Source of the DNA: Undaria pinnatifida
Taxonomy: Eukaryota; Sar; Phaeophyceae; Laminariales; Alariaceae
NCBI GenBank assembly: GCA_012845835.1
Contig: JABAKD010000027.1
Location: 15,286,073 to 15,350,072, forward strand
Direction: 5' to 3'
Length of the DNA stretch: 64,000 bases
Below, in pieces: positions 11,580 through 21,793 of the stretch; the first letter of the stretch is position 1; every line of letters begins with the position of its first letter. Both the position numbers and the translations under genes were made by a program. A model generated the notes under the pieces. That model was not told the origin of the DNA. It ran no database searches and worked only from the letters and a program-made list of their open reading frames with translations.

Positions 11580-12015
11580 CATCGACACCGCCACTCTTTG
11601 CGGGCGACCGGGTGATGGGGGGAGGGGAGGTGGGGGGTGTACTCAGAGTCATCCAGCGGTAGGGGTGCATCAGATTCTAAGAATTTTATGAGCTCCTAAC
11701 ACGAGAAGCTCAATATCTCACCATCAGCATCACCATCAACATCAACATCACCATCAACATCACCACCACCGTCACCGTCACCATCATCATCCCCATCCCC
11801 ATCACCCGCCCGAAACATGCCTTCGAAGACTTAAGACTGTCGTTCGCGCAACCCGACCAACTCTTCTATGCCCTAGTCTTAGAACCAAGTTGTACTCGTC
11901 AAATTATCAGAATAACCGCTAGCTCCTCGCGTAAGGAGCTCAACCGTACTATAGAGGAATGAAAAACGTTTAACCCCAAAAAACTGCAACCCCTACCGCA
12001 CTATAGAGGGATTAA
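11580..12015 (+). repeat. Dispersed repeat family R1, copy 2, with CAT/CAC microsatellite
   Basis: The block order matches 1690-2050: CATCCAGCGGTAGGG, ATTCTAAGAATTT, GAAGCTCAATATC, a CAT/CAC/CACCAT microsatellite (about 11721-11806), CTTCGAAGAC, GTTCGCGCAACCCGACCAA, CTAGCTCCTCGC, and GCAACCCCTACCGCACTATAG. It is diverged by substitutions and small indels. Confidence 0.7.
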
Positions 12016-12374
12016 TCCTCATTTCATGCATAGCTGTGGTCGTATTGCCATGTACCCTCGCATCGCTGCAACGCCGGTCTCGGCAAGGACAACGATGGCG
12101 TCAAGGGTGTCACAGTGGTTCGTGGCCAAGAGAGAAAGGCAGAAGCATGACGGCAACACTGATCATCATCATCATCGTCATACTCACCATCGTCGTGTAC
12201 AAAACACACACACTTCGTATGACCGTAAGTATGCCCTACTGTGTCGTACCGGGTACACCAAAAACTTCGAAAAACACGACGATAGCGATCTGATCAAGCG
12301 GCTATTACAGATGACCATCACACAATAACTAGAACCGACGAGAGTCATCCTTCTGTAGTGCGGTAGGGGGGAAG
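12016..12374. other. No recognisable gene
   Basis: Overlapping short frames on both strands here are at chance length and rich in histidine or aspartate because of CAT/ATG-type simple repeats near 12160-12195. No repeat-family match was found apart from proximity to R1 and R2. Confidence 0.4.
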
Positions 12375-12725
12375 GTGTACTCAGTTTGTGCATGGCCGTA
12401 GTCGACCGACCATAGATCCTCGCATCCCTACCATACCGGGACAGAGCACGTCGGGTTTTCACCAACCAGGCAGACATTGCTTGCACCAAGTGCGAAGCAC
12501 CGTGAGGTGTTCGGCGGGCCGCATGTAGGGTGAACTGCGTCCCTCCAAGAGCCGCTCGTGGGACGGACTTGTTCGGCACCTTGTGCCTACTTTCTTGCTT
12601 ATGGATGGCAGCGCCAATGAGCTACTTTGTTTTCTGGTGTGGCCGCTCCAGAGACAGCAATGGGTATTACTATGTAACTGCCTCGTGGATGCCTTGCGGT
12701 ATTCACACTACGTGACGCGATCATT
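12375..12725 (+). repeat. Dispersed repeat family R2, copy 1 (inverted partner at 28 kb)
   Basis: The reverse complement of 27968-28325 matches this segment over about 350 bases. Shared blocks include ACTCAGTTTG, CCTCGCATCCCTAC, GACGGAGCACGTCGGG-like, TTTTCACCAACCAGGCAGAC, GGTGTTCGGCG, GCCGCTCGTGGGACGGACTT, GGCACCTTGTGCCTACTTTC, TTTTCTGGTGTGG, and a terminal ACACTACGTGATGCGATCATT-type end. Translations of both copies resemble each other only where the DNA does; no domain was recognised. Confidence 0.75.
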
Positions 12726-12905
12726 CTCCCAGTAGGAGGGTCCCTATTGAGGTCAGTCGCGCGATTGAACACCATGTTCCTTTGCGGACGTGGGCTATTT
12801 TGAGGTGCTGCTAGTTTAATAGTTTAGTTTTGCCACATGAACCCGCACTGGCGCGGTAAGCTACGCTGCGCCAGGAAAAACTGTGAAAGTCTCTTCGTCC
12901 GTGAG

Positions 12906-12935
12906 GTATAGGCCACTCGCGCGAGTGGCCTATAC
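12906..12935. repeat. Perfect 30-bp palindrome
   Basis: The left arm GTATAGGCCACTCGC is followed directly by its exact reverse complement with no spacer. It could extrude as a cruciform or be a dyad protein-binding site. No flanking repeat or gene explains it. Confidence 0.95.
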
Positions 12936-13019
12936 ACGGTAGTGACAATGGGGGTTGCCCTCTGTCGTCGTAGCCTTGGTCCCATGGTGGAGGTGCAGCG
13001 GAAGTTTCCGAGCTTCTGG

Positions 13020-13205
13020 CATGAGTAGGAGCTCAATGTCTCACCCGCCCGAAACATGACTTCGGTGGCATTCGCTCGCGCAAATCCGGCCAATGCTCCT
13101 ACGCACCAGTCCCGAAAACGAATGCACTTGAGCGTAAATATCAGGCTAACCGGTAGTTTTACTCGCTTGAGGAAGTCAACCGGACAGAAGCGTTGCACCC
13201 AAATT
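13020..13205 (+). repeat. Dispersed repeat family R1, copy 3 (partial)
   Basis: Shares GGAGCTCAATGTCTCACC, CCGAAACATGACTTCG, GGCATTCGCTCGCGCAA, CGTAAATATCAGGCTAACCG and an ACTCGCTTGAGGA.GTCAACCG block with the copies at 1690-2050 and 11580-12015. It lacks the microsatellite expansion and the end carrying CTACCGCACTA. Confidence 0.65.
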
Positions 13206-14550
13206 TGAATCCCCCGCTCTGTGATGACGCAGGAAAAAACCTTAGGTGTTTCCACGTTTTCTTCTATTCATGTTAAGTCCTGTCCTGTTTACCGTGTTCC
13301 CCTGTACTACGAAGGTCACTTAGCAACACAAGTGTCGTCACAATGCTGCGCACGTATGGCAGAGCGCTACACCAGGTACACGACAAGTCGGACACCACAC
13401 GTACCCCAAAAGCTCGGGCTGTTTCGTGAAATCAACGCTCGAATCATCGGTTGGTTTTCGACGTGCTTTCCCCTCCGAAGCCCCACAACGCAGTTCGTAT
13501 GTATCGTCGACGGAAAAACGGCTTAGGGCATCGCTCGGACTTGGTTCGCCTGTGTATTGAATAGTTGATTTCTTACCATGTCGTCACGAGCCGCTTTTTC
13601 GAATAAAATGATATTTGTTGATCCCCCTTCTTCTATCCATGTGCGGCGTCACACTATCCCGTTATTGTACCTTGTTTCTCCACCTTGCTTTTGCCGCCCA
13701 ATCAGCCCGGGTGTACCGTAGTTGCGCTGTCTATACTTGCATCTCCCTGTTTTTTTGGTTTGTCCGACATTGCGACCCTTTTGTTTTTTGTGTTGTTGAC
13801 GCTCAAGCCGCACATGGTTGGATAGCAAAGCGGGGGCAACTTACCTCTGGTGCGGCATTATGGTTGGGGGTCATAATGTAGGATACGAGCATAACCAACC
13901 TTACCCCTCACCCCAACCCAACCATTCAAATCTTCCGGCTAGTCCTCTTCGTCTCGTACATATGATATAACAGCAGTATGCGTCTAACATTAAGATAGTG
14001 TTGAACAAGCGTCCTTCTTAACAGACGCGAAAAAACACACGATGATTCCTGACAAAACTCCATGATTCCTGGTACTGGTTCGTGAAATTCTGAAATATCA
14101 ACGTTTTTTAACACAAGAAAAAAAAGATCACACGTTTTTTGCGCCCCCTCTTTTATTTTGATAATCCTGAAAACGATTTCGATCGAACGCTTTCGAAACT
14201 ACCGCCAAAAAAAAATCACACGATACCTACTTGCTGACAAAATCTCACGATTCATACAAGAGAAAAGCCACATTTTTTTTTTTGTCGCGATTGTGGTGTG
14301 TTGGATAGGGAATGACCCTACATGGCGAACGTCTGCGGTGTGCTCGGCAAACGTTAAAAAAAAACAGCGAATAAATGCTATGATACGACGGGGATGCATC
14401 TACTTTTTAGCTGCCGTTCCTTCCTCGCTTGATGAGGTGCGCTGCCTTACCTCCCCCCAAGAGAAACAGAATGTTACAGACAAAATGGACGCTTACATAT
14501 CCACGATGGGACGATGGGGGCAGCCCGTTTAGGGGAAAAAAAACAACAAC
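13206..14550. other. No recognisable gene; T- and A-run-rich DNA
   Basis: Frames of 60-124 codons occur on both strands but show no known domains. Several poly-A/poly-T runs of 8-10 bases (14216, 14272, 14356) and short repeated phrases (GACAAAACTCCATGATTC-like near 14050-14080) are present. I see nothing that supports a gene. Confidence 0.4.
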
Positions 14551-14552
14551 GT

Positions 14553-14665
14553 TTTTTGAGTGACGGGGCTCCTTAACGCCCTTGCAACTAGAAACCCTTT
14601 TTGAGGTAAAACGTACTTGAAGTTAGTACAGGGAGGGATTTTAGGGCTCCAAAGGGGTTAAGACA
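14553..14665 (+). repeat. Dispersed repeat R3, copy 1
   Basis: The core TGACGGGGCTCCTTAACGCC, then a CTTGCAACTAGAAAC-type block, recurs inverted at about 19190-19245. The following part (TACTTGAAGTTAGTACAGGGAGGG, then AGGGCTCCAAAGG) recurs at 16070-16155 in a diverged form. A related TGACGGGGCTCCTTAAC core is also at about 45863. Confidence 0.6.
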
Positions 14666-15339
14666 CACCCTACGCTACAGGTGCACCGCACGACTTTTAA
14701 TCTGAGGTTTCCTCGCTTGAGGAGCTTTGAAGTTTTTAAACCTCTGCCTAAACCTGATTTGGGGGAGAAAACTAAAGCGGTCACACACAGCAAGCAGCAC
14801 CAGCACCCGATGAGCAAGCCCAGATGTGACTCCTACCGCTGTATCCTGATGTGTCATAGGTGTGCAACGAGAATGGCGACGTGAAAAATATGCGAACTTC
14901 CGGCGATTTTGTGCCAAGGAGGAGTCCCGTCGTTCAGAAACCGTTTATCGCAGCAAAAGTGATACCTCTTTTGCAGCATGTGTCTTCACTCAAAATCGTC
15001 GGAATCAATGCCATTCTTGATTTGCACTCTACGACTATTTTTAGGCGTATCTAGGTCATTATATGGGTTTGGTGATCGGATTGCACTTCCGCTTTAGTCT
15101 ATACCGTTAATAGGTCACTCTTTGGGTGTGAGAGTATTTTATGAAGTGCCCACCCCTTAGAAGGCAAGAAAAGAGCCCAGTGCCCCTCCACCCTAGAACA
15201 CACGTCATATCCCTCGCTACAGTAGGTATACCCCATGAAATGGCGTTTGGCCACAAACCCAAATAAGAGTCCATCGGTAGAGCTTTCCTCACTCGAAGTC
15301 AGTTGCACCCCTGTTGTGGCAATTTTTTTTTGGGGGGTA

Positions 15340-15480
15340 CCGCAGCACAACACAACACAACACAACACAACAACACAGTTCCCATGGGTTTGGCGGGTCA
15401 TGACCCGTCCCAAGACAAGAAAATACGACAACAACGCAATTCTCAGGGGTTTGGGCGGGTCATGACCCGTCCCGTGGGTC
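15340..15480. repeat. AACAC microsatellite and paired GGGTCATGACCC palindromes
   Basis: An ACAACACAAC-type pentamer array covers about 15346-15376. Two copies of the 12-bp palindrome GGGTCATGACCC follow about 60 bases apart (near 15398 and 15458), each next to CGTCCC. These palindromes contain the GGGTC unit that is expanded just downstream. Confidence 0.85.
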
Positions 15481-15546
15481 AGGTCAGGAGGTTCCCAACA
15501 TATCCGGCGGCGAGTCGGTTCGGATCAGGACGTATTCGAAATATCA

Positions 15547-15720
15547 CGGGTCGGGTCGGGTCGGGTCGGGTCGGGTCGGGTCGGGTCGGGTCGGGTCGGG
15601 TCGGGTCAGGTCAGGAGATCTAGTTTCACGGATCGGGTCGGGTTAACCTGACCCCTGATCTGACCGGACCCGACCCGACCCGCCCCGCCCCGCCCCGACC
15701 CGACCCGACCCGACCCGCGA
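15547..15720. repeat. GGGTC pentamer array and its inverted CCCGA array
   Basis: A nearly pure (GGGTC)n array runs from about 15547 to 15611. After about 55 bases containing more GGGTC-type units, a (CCCGA)/(CCCCG) array runs from about 15667 to 15718. The two are complementary, so either strand could fold into a long hairpin. Both are pentanucleotide arrays, as are the AACAC array here and the CCCAA array at 38 kb. Confidence 0.9.
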
Positions 15721-16346
15721 AAAGCACTGGGTCAAACAAGGGTGACGCACGCTACGGAAGGAGTACAGGCAGCGCCCCTACATTAGGCGAAGGCTCCAGA
15801 CCTCAGTTGAGAAGGCTCCCCGTTCCCACCCCCACCGCACTCAAACCCTGACATCGAGAGGAATTTGAAACGTGCAGCCCCGGGTGAAAAACCATACTAG
15901 GGCTGAGGGTACAAGATTTTAGCGGTATCTATGAAGGTCAGACCTTAACTTGATCAGCAGAGATATAGACGGTTGGTCTATAGCTCAAGCAGATAGCGGA
16001 TACCTAGTGGAACACCTGGAGGCATGACGCGTGCAACGATAGAGGTGCGCCACTTTTTTTATGAGACACGCCTTCACAACTGGAAACCCGTTTTTGGGGA
16101 CAAAATTACTTGGATGTAATATAGGGAGGGGTTTGAGGGCTCTAAAGGAGAGCTCTGTGCTATTGGTATCTCACAAAAAAAACTGATTTTGAGAGTAAAC
16201 TGAAAGTGCAGGCCGATGAAAAAAAACATGGCTTATGTATAAAAAACATTAATGATGCGAAACAAGAATGGCATTCCAACGATTTTATTAATAGTATGAA
16301 TAGGGCTGACCCCTTTAGAGCCCCAGATCCCTACCTGTACTACCTT
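15721..16346. other. No recognisable gene; contains a diverged R3 copy
   Basis: About 16070-16155 resembles 14585-14665 (CACAACTGGAAACC, ACTTGGATGTAATATAGGGAGGGG, GAGGGCTCTAAAGG). A frame at 16206-16430 has no known similarity and runs into the LTR at its end. The 4-bp CCTT at 16343-16346 may be half of a target-site duplication (see the gypsy element). Confidence 0.45.
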
Positions 16347-16615
16347 TGTAAGGGCATAGAGCGGGGACACAGAGTGTCCCCTGCAGGTCTGCCAATTGAA
16401 CAGTTCCTCGGAGAGTACTCACTTTCTTAGCCTCAGGAGAGACGTATCTTTATTTGATTTCGCCAGAGCCCCGGATGACTTCTGAGAACGGAGGCACGCG
16501 CCTCCGTTCTGTTTTCTGACTAACCCGAATAGAAAATGCCAACCTTATCATCCGAAAACCGGCCGAATTATCTCCCTTAAGATAATTACAGGCCTTTCGA
16601 GGCCGTACCTTAACA
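16347..16615 (-). repeat. 3' LTR of the gypsy element
   Basis: The minus strand begins TGTTAAGGTACGGCC and ends in CA. A second, inverted copy of most of this LTR is at about 22935-23155. Both contain the palindrome-like GGAGGC..GCCTCC hairpin, an AATAAAG that could serve as a polyadenylation signal, and GAGTACTCTCCGAGGA. The two-copy match and TG/CA ends support LTR identity. Confidence 0.7.
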
Positions 16616-17494
16616 CTAGCCCGTGATGAGCCGCATATGCAGAAATATGGGAGATTGGTGGAAACTCCTGTTCTACGAACTAGACCATGAGTCGAAGATG
16701 CGGCCCCTCAAAACCCACTCCCACACCTCTAACGGCATGGCTATGGAGCCAAGAACACGCGAAGAAAGCAGTTGAAGGAAACGCAGACCTTACAACAAGG
16801 CAAACCACCTATCAAAAACCTGCCGCGTAACGCCGATGTGGCGGGGGGGGGGGACAGAAAAGGCTCTAGAACCTGCCGCATACCACCGGTGTGGCGGGGA
16901 GGGGCAGAAAAGGCTCTACGACAAACCAACCACAGAAAGTTTACTATGGCGAGGCGAGCCCTCGTCGATATGGAGGGGAACACAGGCGCTAATACAAGGG
17001 AGAAGTCATACCAAAAACCTCCCGCGGGCCATCGGTATGGCGACGGGTTAGACGAGGAAACGACAAATATCCTGGATGAAAGGTGGCCTCACCTACAGCC
17101 CCACGAGGGGGGGAAGTGTTTAGCCGGAAAAACAGTAGAACAAACACAACACAAAAAAAGCACACAGGCCCGTACGTATCCCTGTACCACGTGACGCGCG
17201 AACAGAGTACCCTGGTCGCCCCCCGGCTCTGGGCTGAGGAGGGCGTCGGCAGGGCGAAATTCAACAATGACGAAAAAGCGACAGTCCTGCGCCTCAGACA
17301 GTGGCGTTTTACCCGAAGCCTGGCCGACACTAAGCAGGGGGGTCGACAGGACGAAATAAAAAATGGAAAGAACCGCCCCAAAACCAGACCAAGACTCTCG
17401 AAACACCACGAATAACCCAAAAACAAAGACTCAAACTTCCTAAGCCAGAAAAAAAAAAGTGGAGAACTATCGAGGAGCGGTGGCGGCTTGAAAG
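16616..17494 (-). other. Non-coding 3' region of the gypsy element with short tandem repeats
   Basis: This lies between the integrase stop and the 3' LTR. On the plus strand, units containing CTGCCGC, then YGTGGCGGGG and CAGAAAAGGCTCTA repeat at about 16825-16890 and 16870-16920, with a looser unit near 17010-17045. Open frames across it are proline- or arginine-rich and unconvincing. Confidence 0.4.
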
Positions 17495-19122
17495 TCAACT
17501 GGCCACGGTCGCGCCTCGAGATTCATCTACGTTACGTTGGATCCCCCGAAAAAACGCGCTGGCGATGTGAACTTGCAGGCACCAAGAGCCTCGTACGGCT
17601 CCAGTCGATTTCGTGTAGCGCGCCGGGGGAGGAGGAAGTTTAATCGGTCCCGGGTCGTCCAGAAAGCGGACCAGGTATACCTTGTCCTCGGTAGTGCTCA
17701 CACTGATGTTTCGAAGCCGCCATAACCCACCGTCTCCCTTGTAACAAACGGCTCCCTTCGGAAGCACCGTGTCGTGGTAGCGACGAAGCCAATCGGCGCG
17801 GGGAACACAAGCGTAGCCCGGCGCTAGAAAACGTTCCCCGTTGTTGCGGGAGAGCTCGCGCTGTGCCGCCCCGATCCGCATTTGGCGGTAGAGGCGGTTG
17901 GTTTGGCAATGCTGGTCCGGGCTTCCGGCGTAATAACGCATGATGTGGGAGCGAGAGAGGTGAAGGACTGATGACCGGTGATTTGCTCCACCTCCAGCCG
18001 TTGGAGAGAGGTCGAAATGTCGTCTTGAGTGACGTGGTACGGCGGGGACTTCTTGGAAAAATTGCTGAGCACGTACTGCGTCAGCCCCGCCGGTAGGTAT
18101 TTGGGCATGTCCCCGCTGTCGTGGGAGTTGGCGCAGGGTTTGCAGCGCTCGATGGCCACACGCCAACGAGCGTCCGAACCGGGCAGGTCGGAAGGGAGAT
18201 ACAAGTAGAGGAGGTTGCTCCCGAGCGGCGAACCGCCCGGGGTCGCGGCGGCGGAGCAGGCACCGACTGCCAGGGTCTTGTGCTGGCCCGTCCTGCTAAG
18301 CACGAGTTTGGCCTTGAGTACCTTGGCGTCGGTGTTCGCCTTCACACCCTGGCGGATGGTGGAGGCAGAGTTGTACACCCATGCCCAACCACCCGTAGCG
18401 AAGTTAGGTGCTGGACGCAGCGCGTCGGCGAGGGCGGAGTTTCTGCGGTCAAGACGAAAAATGGCGAGAGCGTGGTGTGCGCGGACAGTGTCGTTCGCAC
18501 GCTTTGGCCGGTCGGTGGTCAAGTCGCAATAGGCCAGGTGGTCACGGGCCAGGCTCTGGTGTCCCACGATGCCAGTGCGGTCGAAAACCATCAGGGGGAG
18601 ACGTGGGAGTCTGCCCATGTGGACCTCGTTCGGCGCCGGACCTGTCGCCGCGCTGACGGAATTGTTGTAAGCGAATTCGACGTGAGGAAGATGCAAGTCC
18701 CAATCGTCTTGTCGCTCGTTGACGACCGTAGCCAGCATTTGGGCCATAGTGTGGTTTACCCGCTCAACGCCCCCGTTACATTTGGGATGATAGGAGCTTG
18801 TATCAAGCTTGTACACACCCAACAGCTGATATACAGCTTGTGAAAGCTTGGAGCAGAACTGCAGGCCGTTGTCCGAGAGTATGGTGCGCGGGCACTCCAG
18901 CAAGGGGATGTATTGGTTCACCAGGATATCGGCTGTACCCTCCGCGGTGAACTCAGCGGCAGTGACGGGGAACATGTCGGCTCGAGGACTGAAGCGATCC
19001 GTGAATAGCAAGATGCACGTGTTGCCTCGTGGTGTGACCGGGAGGGGGTCGAAGCAGTCAACACTGACGGCGACACCTGGACCTGTCGGTAGAGGCATTG
19101 AGATGATTGGCCAACCAGCCAA
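17495..19122 (-). pseudogene. Ty3/gypsy integrase with chromo-like C-terminus, degenerate
   Basis: Retroviral-type integrase core (rve fold) of an LTR retrotransposon, which joins element DNA to host DNA. Frame 17824-19122 holds the catalytic triad: Asp in VSVDCFDP, Asp in ILSDNGLQF, and Glu in NGGVERVNHTM, followed by HLPHVEFAYNNS. Then comes a GGWAWVYNSASTIRQGVKAN region and LYLPSDLPGSDARW..CKPCANSHDSGDMPKYLPAGL. The end of the protein (GERFLAPGYACVPRADWLRR..YKGDGGLWRL..VYLVRFLDDPGP) lies in another frame (17495 to about 17950), so there is a frameshift or small deletion near 17950-17990 in the chromo-like part. The N-terminal HHCC zinc finger is missing, because the LTR remnant joins just before the core. 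It cannot be functional as read. It looks like Ectocarpus gypsy integrases I remember; I have not searched. Confidence 0.85.
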
Positions 19123-19171
19123 ATTATCTCAATTCAGATAATTACAGGCCTTTCGAGGCCGTATCTTAACA
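19121..19171 (-). repeat. Truncated 5' LTR remnant
   Basis: A 51-bp direct repeat of the start of the 3' LTR (compare 16565-16615). The shared plus-strand block runs from AATTATCT through GATAATTACAGGCC and TTTCGAGGCCGTA to CTTAACA. It is fused directly to the integrase coding region. Confidence 0.8.
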
Positions 19172-19189
19172 CCTTGAAGTGAATTAGTC

Positions 19190-19340
19190 ATGAAGGATTT
19201 CCAGTTGTAAAGGCGTTAAGGAGCCCCGCCATCCAGAAAACGTTTTCGCCAAAAAGAGGTACACCTTAATAGATCTATCGTAGCGCGCGTCCCTCCCTCG
19301 GTAATGGAGACACGTCAAGTCAGAAATGTCTTTTTTGCTC
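19190..19340 (-). repeat. Dispersed repeat R3, inverted copy
   Basis: The reverse complement contains GGCGGGGCTCCTTAACGCC followed by TTTACAACTGGAAATCC, matching 14553-14600. A pair of CTATCGTAGCRCGCG motifs (19270 and 19359) lies beside it. Confidence 0.6.
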
Positions 19341-20235
19341 AAAAGTGCTGACTGACTTCTATCGTAGCACGCGGGTCTAATATTAATATTCTTATTCAAA
19401 ACGTGGAACCTCGTCTTCTTGATATATTCCCCTCCTATTGATACCAACTACCTGGTATCACATAATATTTTTGCGCATTCTGCCTCCCTCCTCCGTCAAC
19501 GTCTGTGCGTGTTCTTCAGGTTAATCTGATATTTCCAACCATCTAAATCCACCGCAACCTGTTGACAGTTGTGTCCATGCCGGCGCCTCCTGAGAGCCAA
19601 TTTTGTCAAGATACGGTCAGTCAAGAGAAAACGCCCAGCGGTCGAGCGTGCCAACCAACCGTTTCACACTGAAACCTAGTAGTTTGGCGTCAGTCAAGGC
19701 AACTTTTCGGAAAACTGCCGTCGGTCAAGGGGTCGAAGGGCCGCCTCCTGACATCCTTGCCTGAGAGAGACAATCTCTCTGGTCACCAACAAACAAGCGA
19801 CAGGTTATACGCATTGCGAATGCAGCAAGCAAGGTGATGATGTGGACATGCACTTGCCAATGCGCAATGAACACCAGGAGGGCGAAACATGCCCAAGCCA
19901 GCACACCAGACTATTTTTAAGGAATTAGGAAAAAGGATGTCCAACTCACACCTCGAGCACTCCTCATAGCCGTTCGGACATGCCCACTCAAAGCGGCCCC
20001 ATTTCATCCGATGGTAGACGGTAAAACCGACCTGCAACCGAAGTATCAGTTCATACAGTGAAAAAGTTATGTGGGCTTGGGGCTGATTATGCGTTATATA
20101 TGCAGTTGATGATATCGCTCGTAATTCTCCGATGCCGTAACTGCTGTGAGTTTGTCCGATAGTCCCCCCCCCACCCCCCTTTTCGGTGTAATTTTATTGA
20201 TAATAATAACACATACTACATAATACTCGGAGTAA
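19341..20235. other. No recognisable gene
   Basis: Small frames only. Exact TACCTGGTA at 19449-19457. A run of C with G (about 20162-20177) and AT-rich sequence precede the LINE end. Nothing here supports a gene. Confidence 0.4.
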
Positions 20236-21793
20236 TGTGTGTGTGTGTGTTCTTCACATTAAACCGTTCTTCTACTCGTCGACATCCAGCACACCCAGTG
20301 TCCGTACTGATTCTTCACCCTAGAAAGATCAGCTCTGTGGTCACAAGCCACGACACAGAGATAATGCATCGTAATGCATTCGACAACGCAATGTCATGCC
20401 CTAGTACTGGGTACGACAGGCACAACATACATACGTCAGCAACAGAAATACATTGGAAGAGAGAAATACGAAATAAACAAAAACAAAAACAAAAACAAAA
20501 ACAAAAAACAAGAAACAAAATAAGAAAACAAATAAAAACAAAGATAAAAATAAAAACAAAAAATGAAACAAACAAAATGAAGGGGAAATCGAAGAAACAA
20601 CCCAACCGCAAAGGAGAGCCAAAGCTCGGAAAAAAAAACATAATAAAATGAAATAAAATAAAGTAAAGTAAAACCAAAATAAGATAATCCGAACACGAGC
20701 CAAAAACCTGGACACGCAAGGAGGGAACAAAGGGGAAAAAAATACCCCAGAGAAAGACGAAAAGTGCTATGTACCTACTAGTCGGCCTGGTACCTTGCTA
20801 CCCTGCCTGCCATCTCCTTCCTGCCTTCGTCCACCGCGGTCTCCCTTCTATTCCTCCTGTTGCCCCCCCTGCCCCCATTCCCTTGGACGGCTTTCCTTCT
20901 ACTCCTCCTGTTTCCCCCCCTCCCCCCTTTGTGTTCTTCTCATTAAACCAAAATACCTTGTAAAAGAGAGAAACAACGAAAGAAACCAAGACAAAATAAA
21001 TAAATAAATAAATAAAAAGGGGAGCCAAAGCACGGGAGATAGAAACATACCCCGAGCATGAGCCAAAATGGACATGCAAGGGGGAAAGGAAGGGAAAAAA
21101 AAATACCCCGGAAAAAAGAAACAAGTAGAAGAAGGAAGGCTGGGAGGGCCAAATAAAAGAGGCTCGTCACCTACCCACCATGCAAGACTCCCTTCATAAG
21201 GATAAGAAGGGGAAAGGGAAAGAGGGGAAAGAAAAAAAATAAAATAAAATAAAATAAATAAATTCACGGAAAAATCAAAGTACCAAGACATCACATTCCG
21301 AGCAGCCGCAGCAGTTGGCGGTACGAGTGGCATAGATAGAAAGGTTCCACCTACTAGTCGGCCTGGTACCTTGCTACCCTGTCTGCGGTCTCCTTCCTAC
21401 TTTCATCTACCGCGGTTTCCCTTCTACTCCTCCTGTCCCCCCCCCTGCCCCCATACCCTTGGGCGGTGTTCCTTCTACCCCTCCTGCTGCCCCCCCTCCC
21501 CCCGTTCCCTTCGACACCACCCACGGCGGATGCGCGGCGCTGTCTACTCAGCTTTGCCTCATCCTCGTGCCACCTGCCCATGAACCGTTCAGCTGCTTCG
21601 AGGACCCCCCGGTACCACTTGCCCACCTTTTTTGCTGCAGTGGGCCACAGCGCGGTCCCAACTCCAAAAACTAAGGGGGAGTGTTCCGTTGATCCCTCGT
21701 TGGCTTTGAACACCCTAAGGTCCTCAGCTATGGCTCTAGGCCAAGTCTTAAGTTGTCCGCCTGGTTTCGGGTTCTCCCCACCAGCGATCGTAA
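20236..21793 (-). mobile_element. LINE 3' end, copy A (inverted, 5'-truncated)
   Basis: On the minus strand this runs from the tail of a LINE ORF, through a long 3' UTR, to an end TTTAATGTGAAGAACACACAC at 20236. The same 1.56 kb, inverted, is at 24622-26178, and its last 0.9 kb is at 23156-24061. The 3' UTR includes a CTTTTACAAGGTATTTTGG block, an internal TTTAATGAGAAGAACACAAA motif, AAATA and AAAAAC microsatellites (about 20476-20560 and 20994-21020), and a terminal (AC)n tail. Identical 3' ends with different 5' breakpoints are the mark of truncated non-LTR retroposition. Confidence 0.75.
21354..21793 (-). pseudogene. C-terminal fragment of LINE ORF2 (reverse-transcriptase polyprotein)
   Basis: The frame reads GGENPKPGGQLKTW, AIAEDLRVFKA, STEHSPLVFGVGTALWPTA, GKWYRGVLEAAERFMGRWH, then an Arg/Gly-rich tail and stop. 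The A-x-KxGKW(Y/F)R.V.E.AE.FM..WH pattern is the C-terminal tail seen after the reverse transcriptase in many LINE ORF2 proteins. It starts abruptly at the truncation point near 21793; upstream codons in the same frame are unrelated flanking DNA. Nearly identical to the plus-strand fragment at 24543-25059. Confidence 0.65.

Larger units (their letters stand above)
16347..19171 (-). mobile_element. Ty3/gypsy LTR retrotransposon, internally deleted
   Basis: On the minus strand the element starts with a 51-bp remnant of a 5' LTR (19171 down to about 19121, beginning TGTTAAGATACGGCC). It passes straight into integrase sequence, continues through a non-coding 3' region, and ends in a 269-bp 3' LTR (16615 down to 16347, beginning TGTTAAGGTACGGCC). 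Primer-binding site, gag, protease, reverse transcriptase, RNase H and the integrase zinc finger are absent. CCTT flanks both ends (16343-16346 and 19172-19175), consistent with a 4-bp target-site duplication, although 5 bp is more usual for gypsy elements. It is therefore a decayed, non-autonomous copy. The 3' LTR end is inferred from the TG...CA rule and the flanking CCTT. Confidence 0.75.

Noticed and set aside
20315-20730. Phe/Val-rich and Lys/Gln-rich frames on opposite strands, repeated in copies B and C
   Set aside because: They translate the AAAAAC/GTTTTT microsatellite of the LINE 3' UTR.
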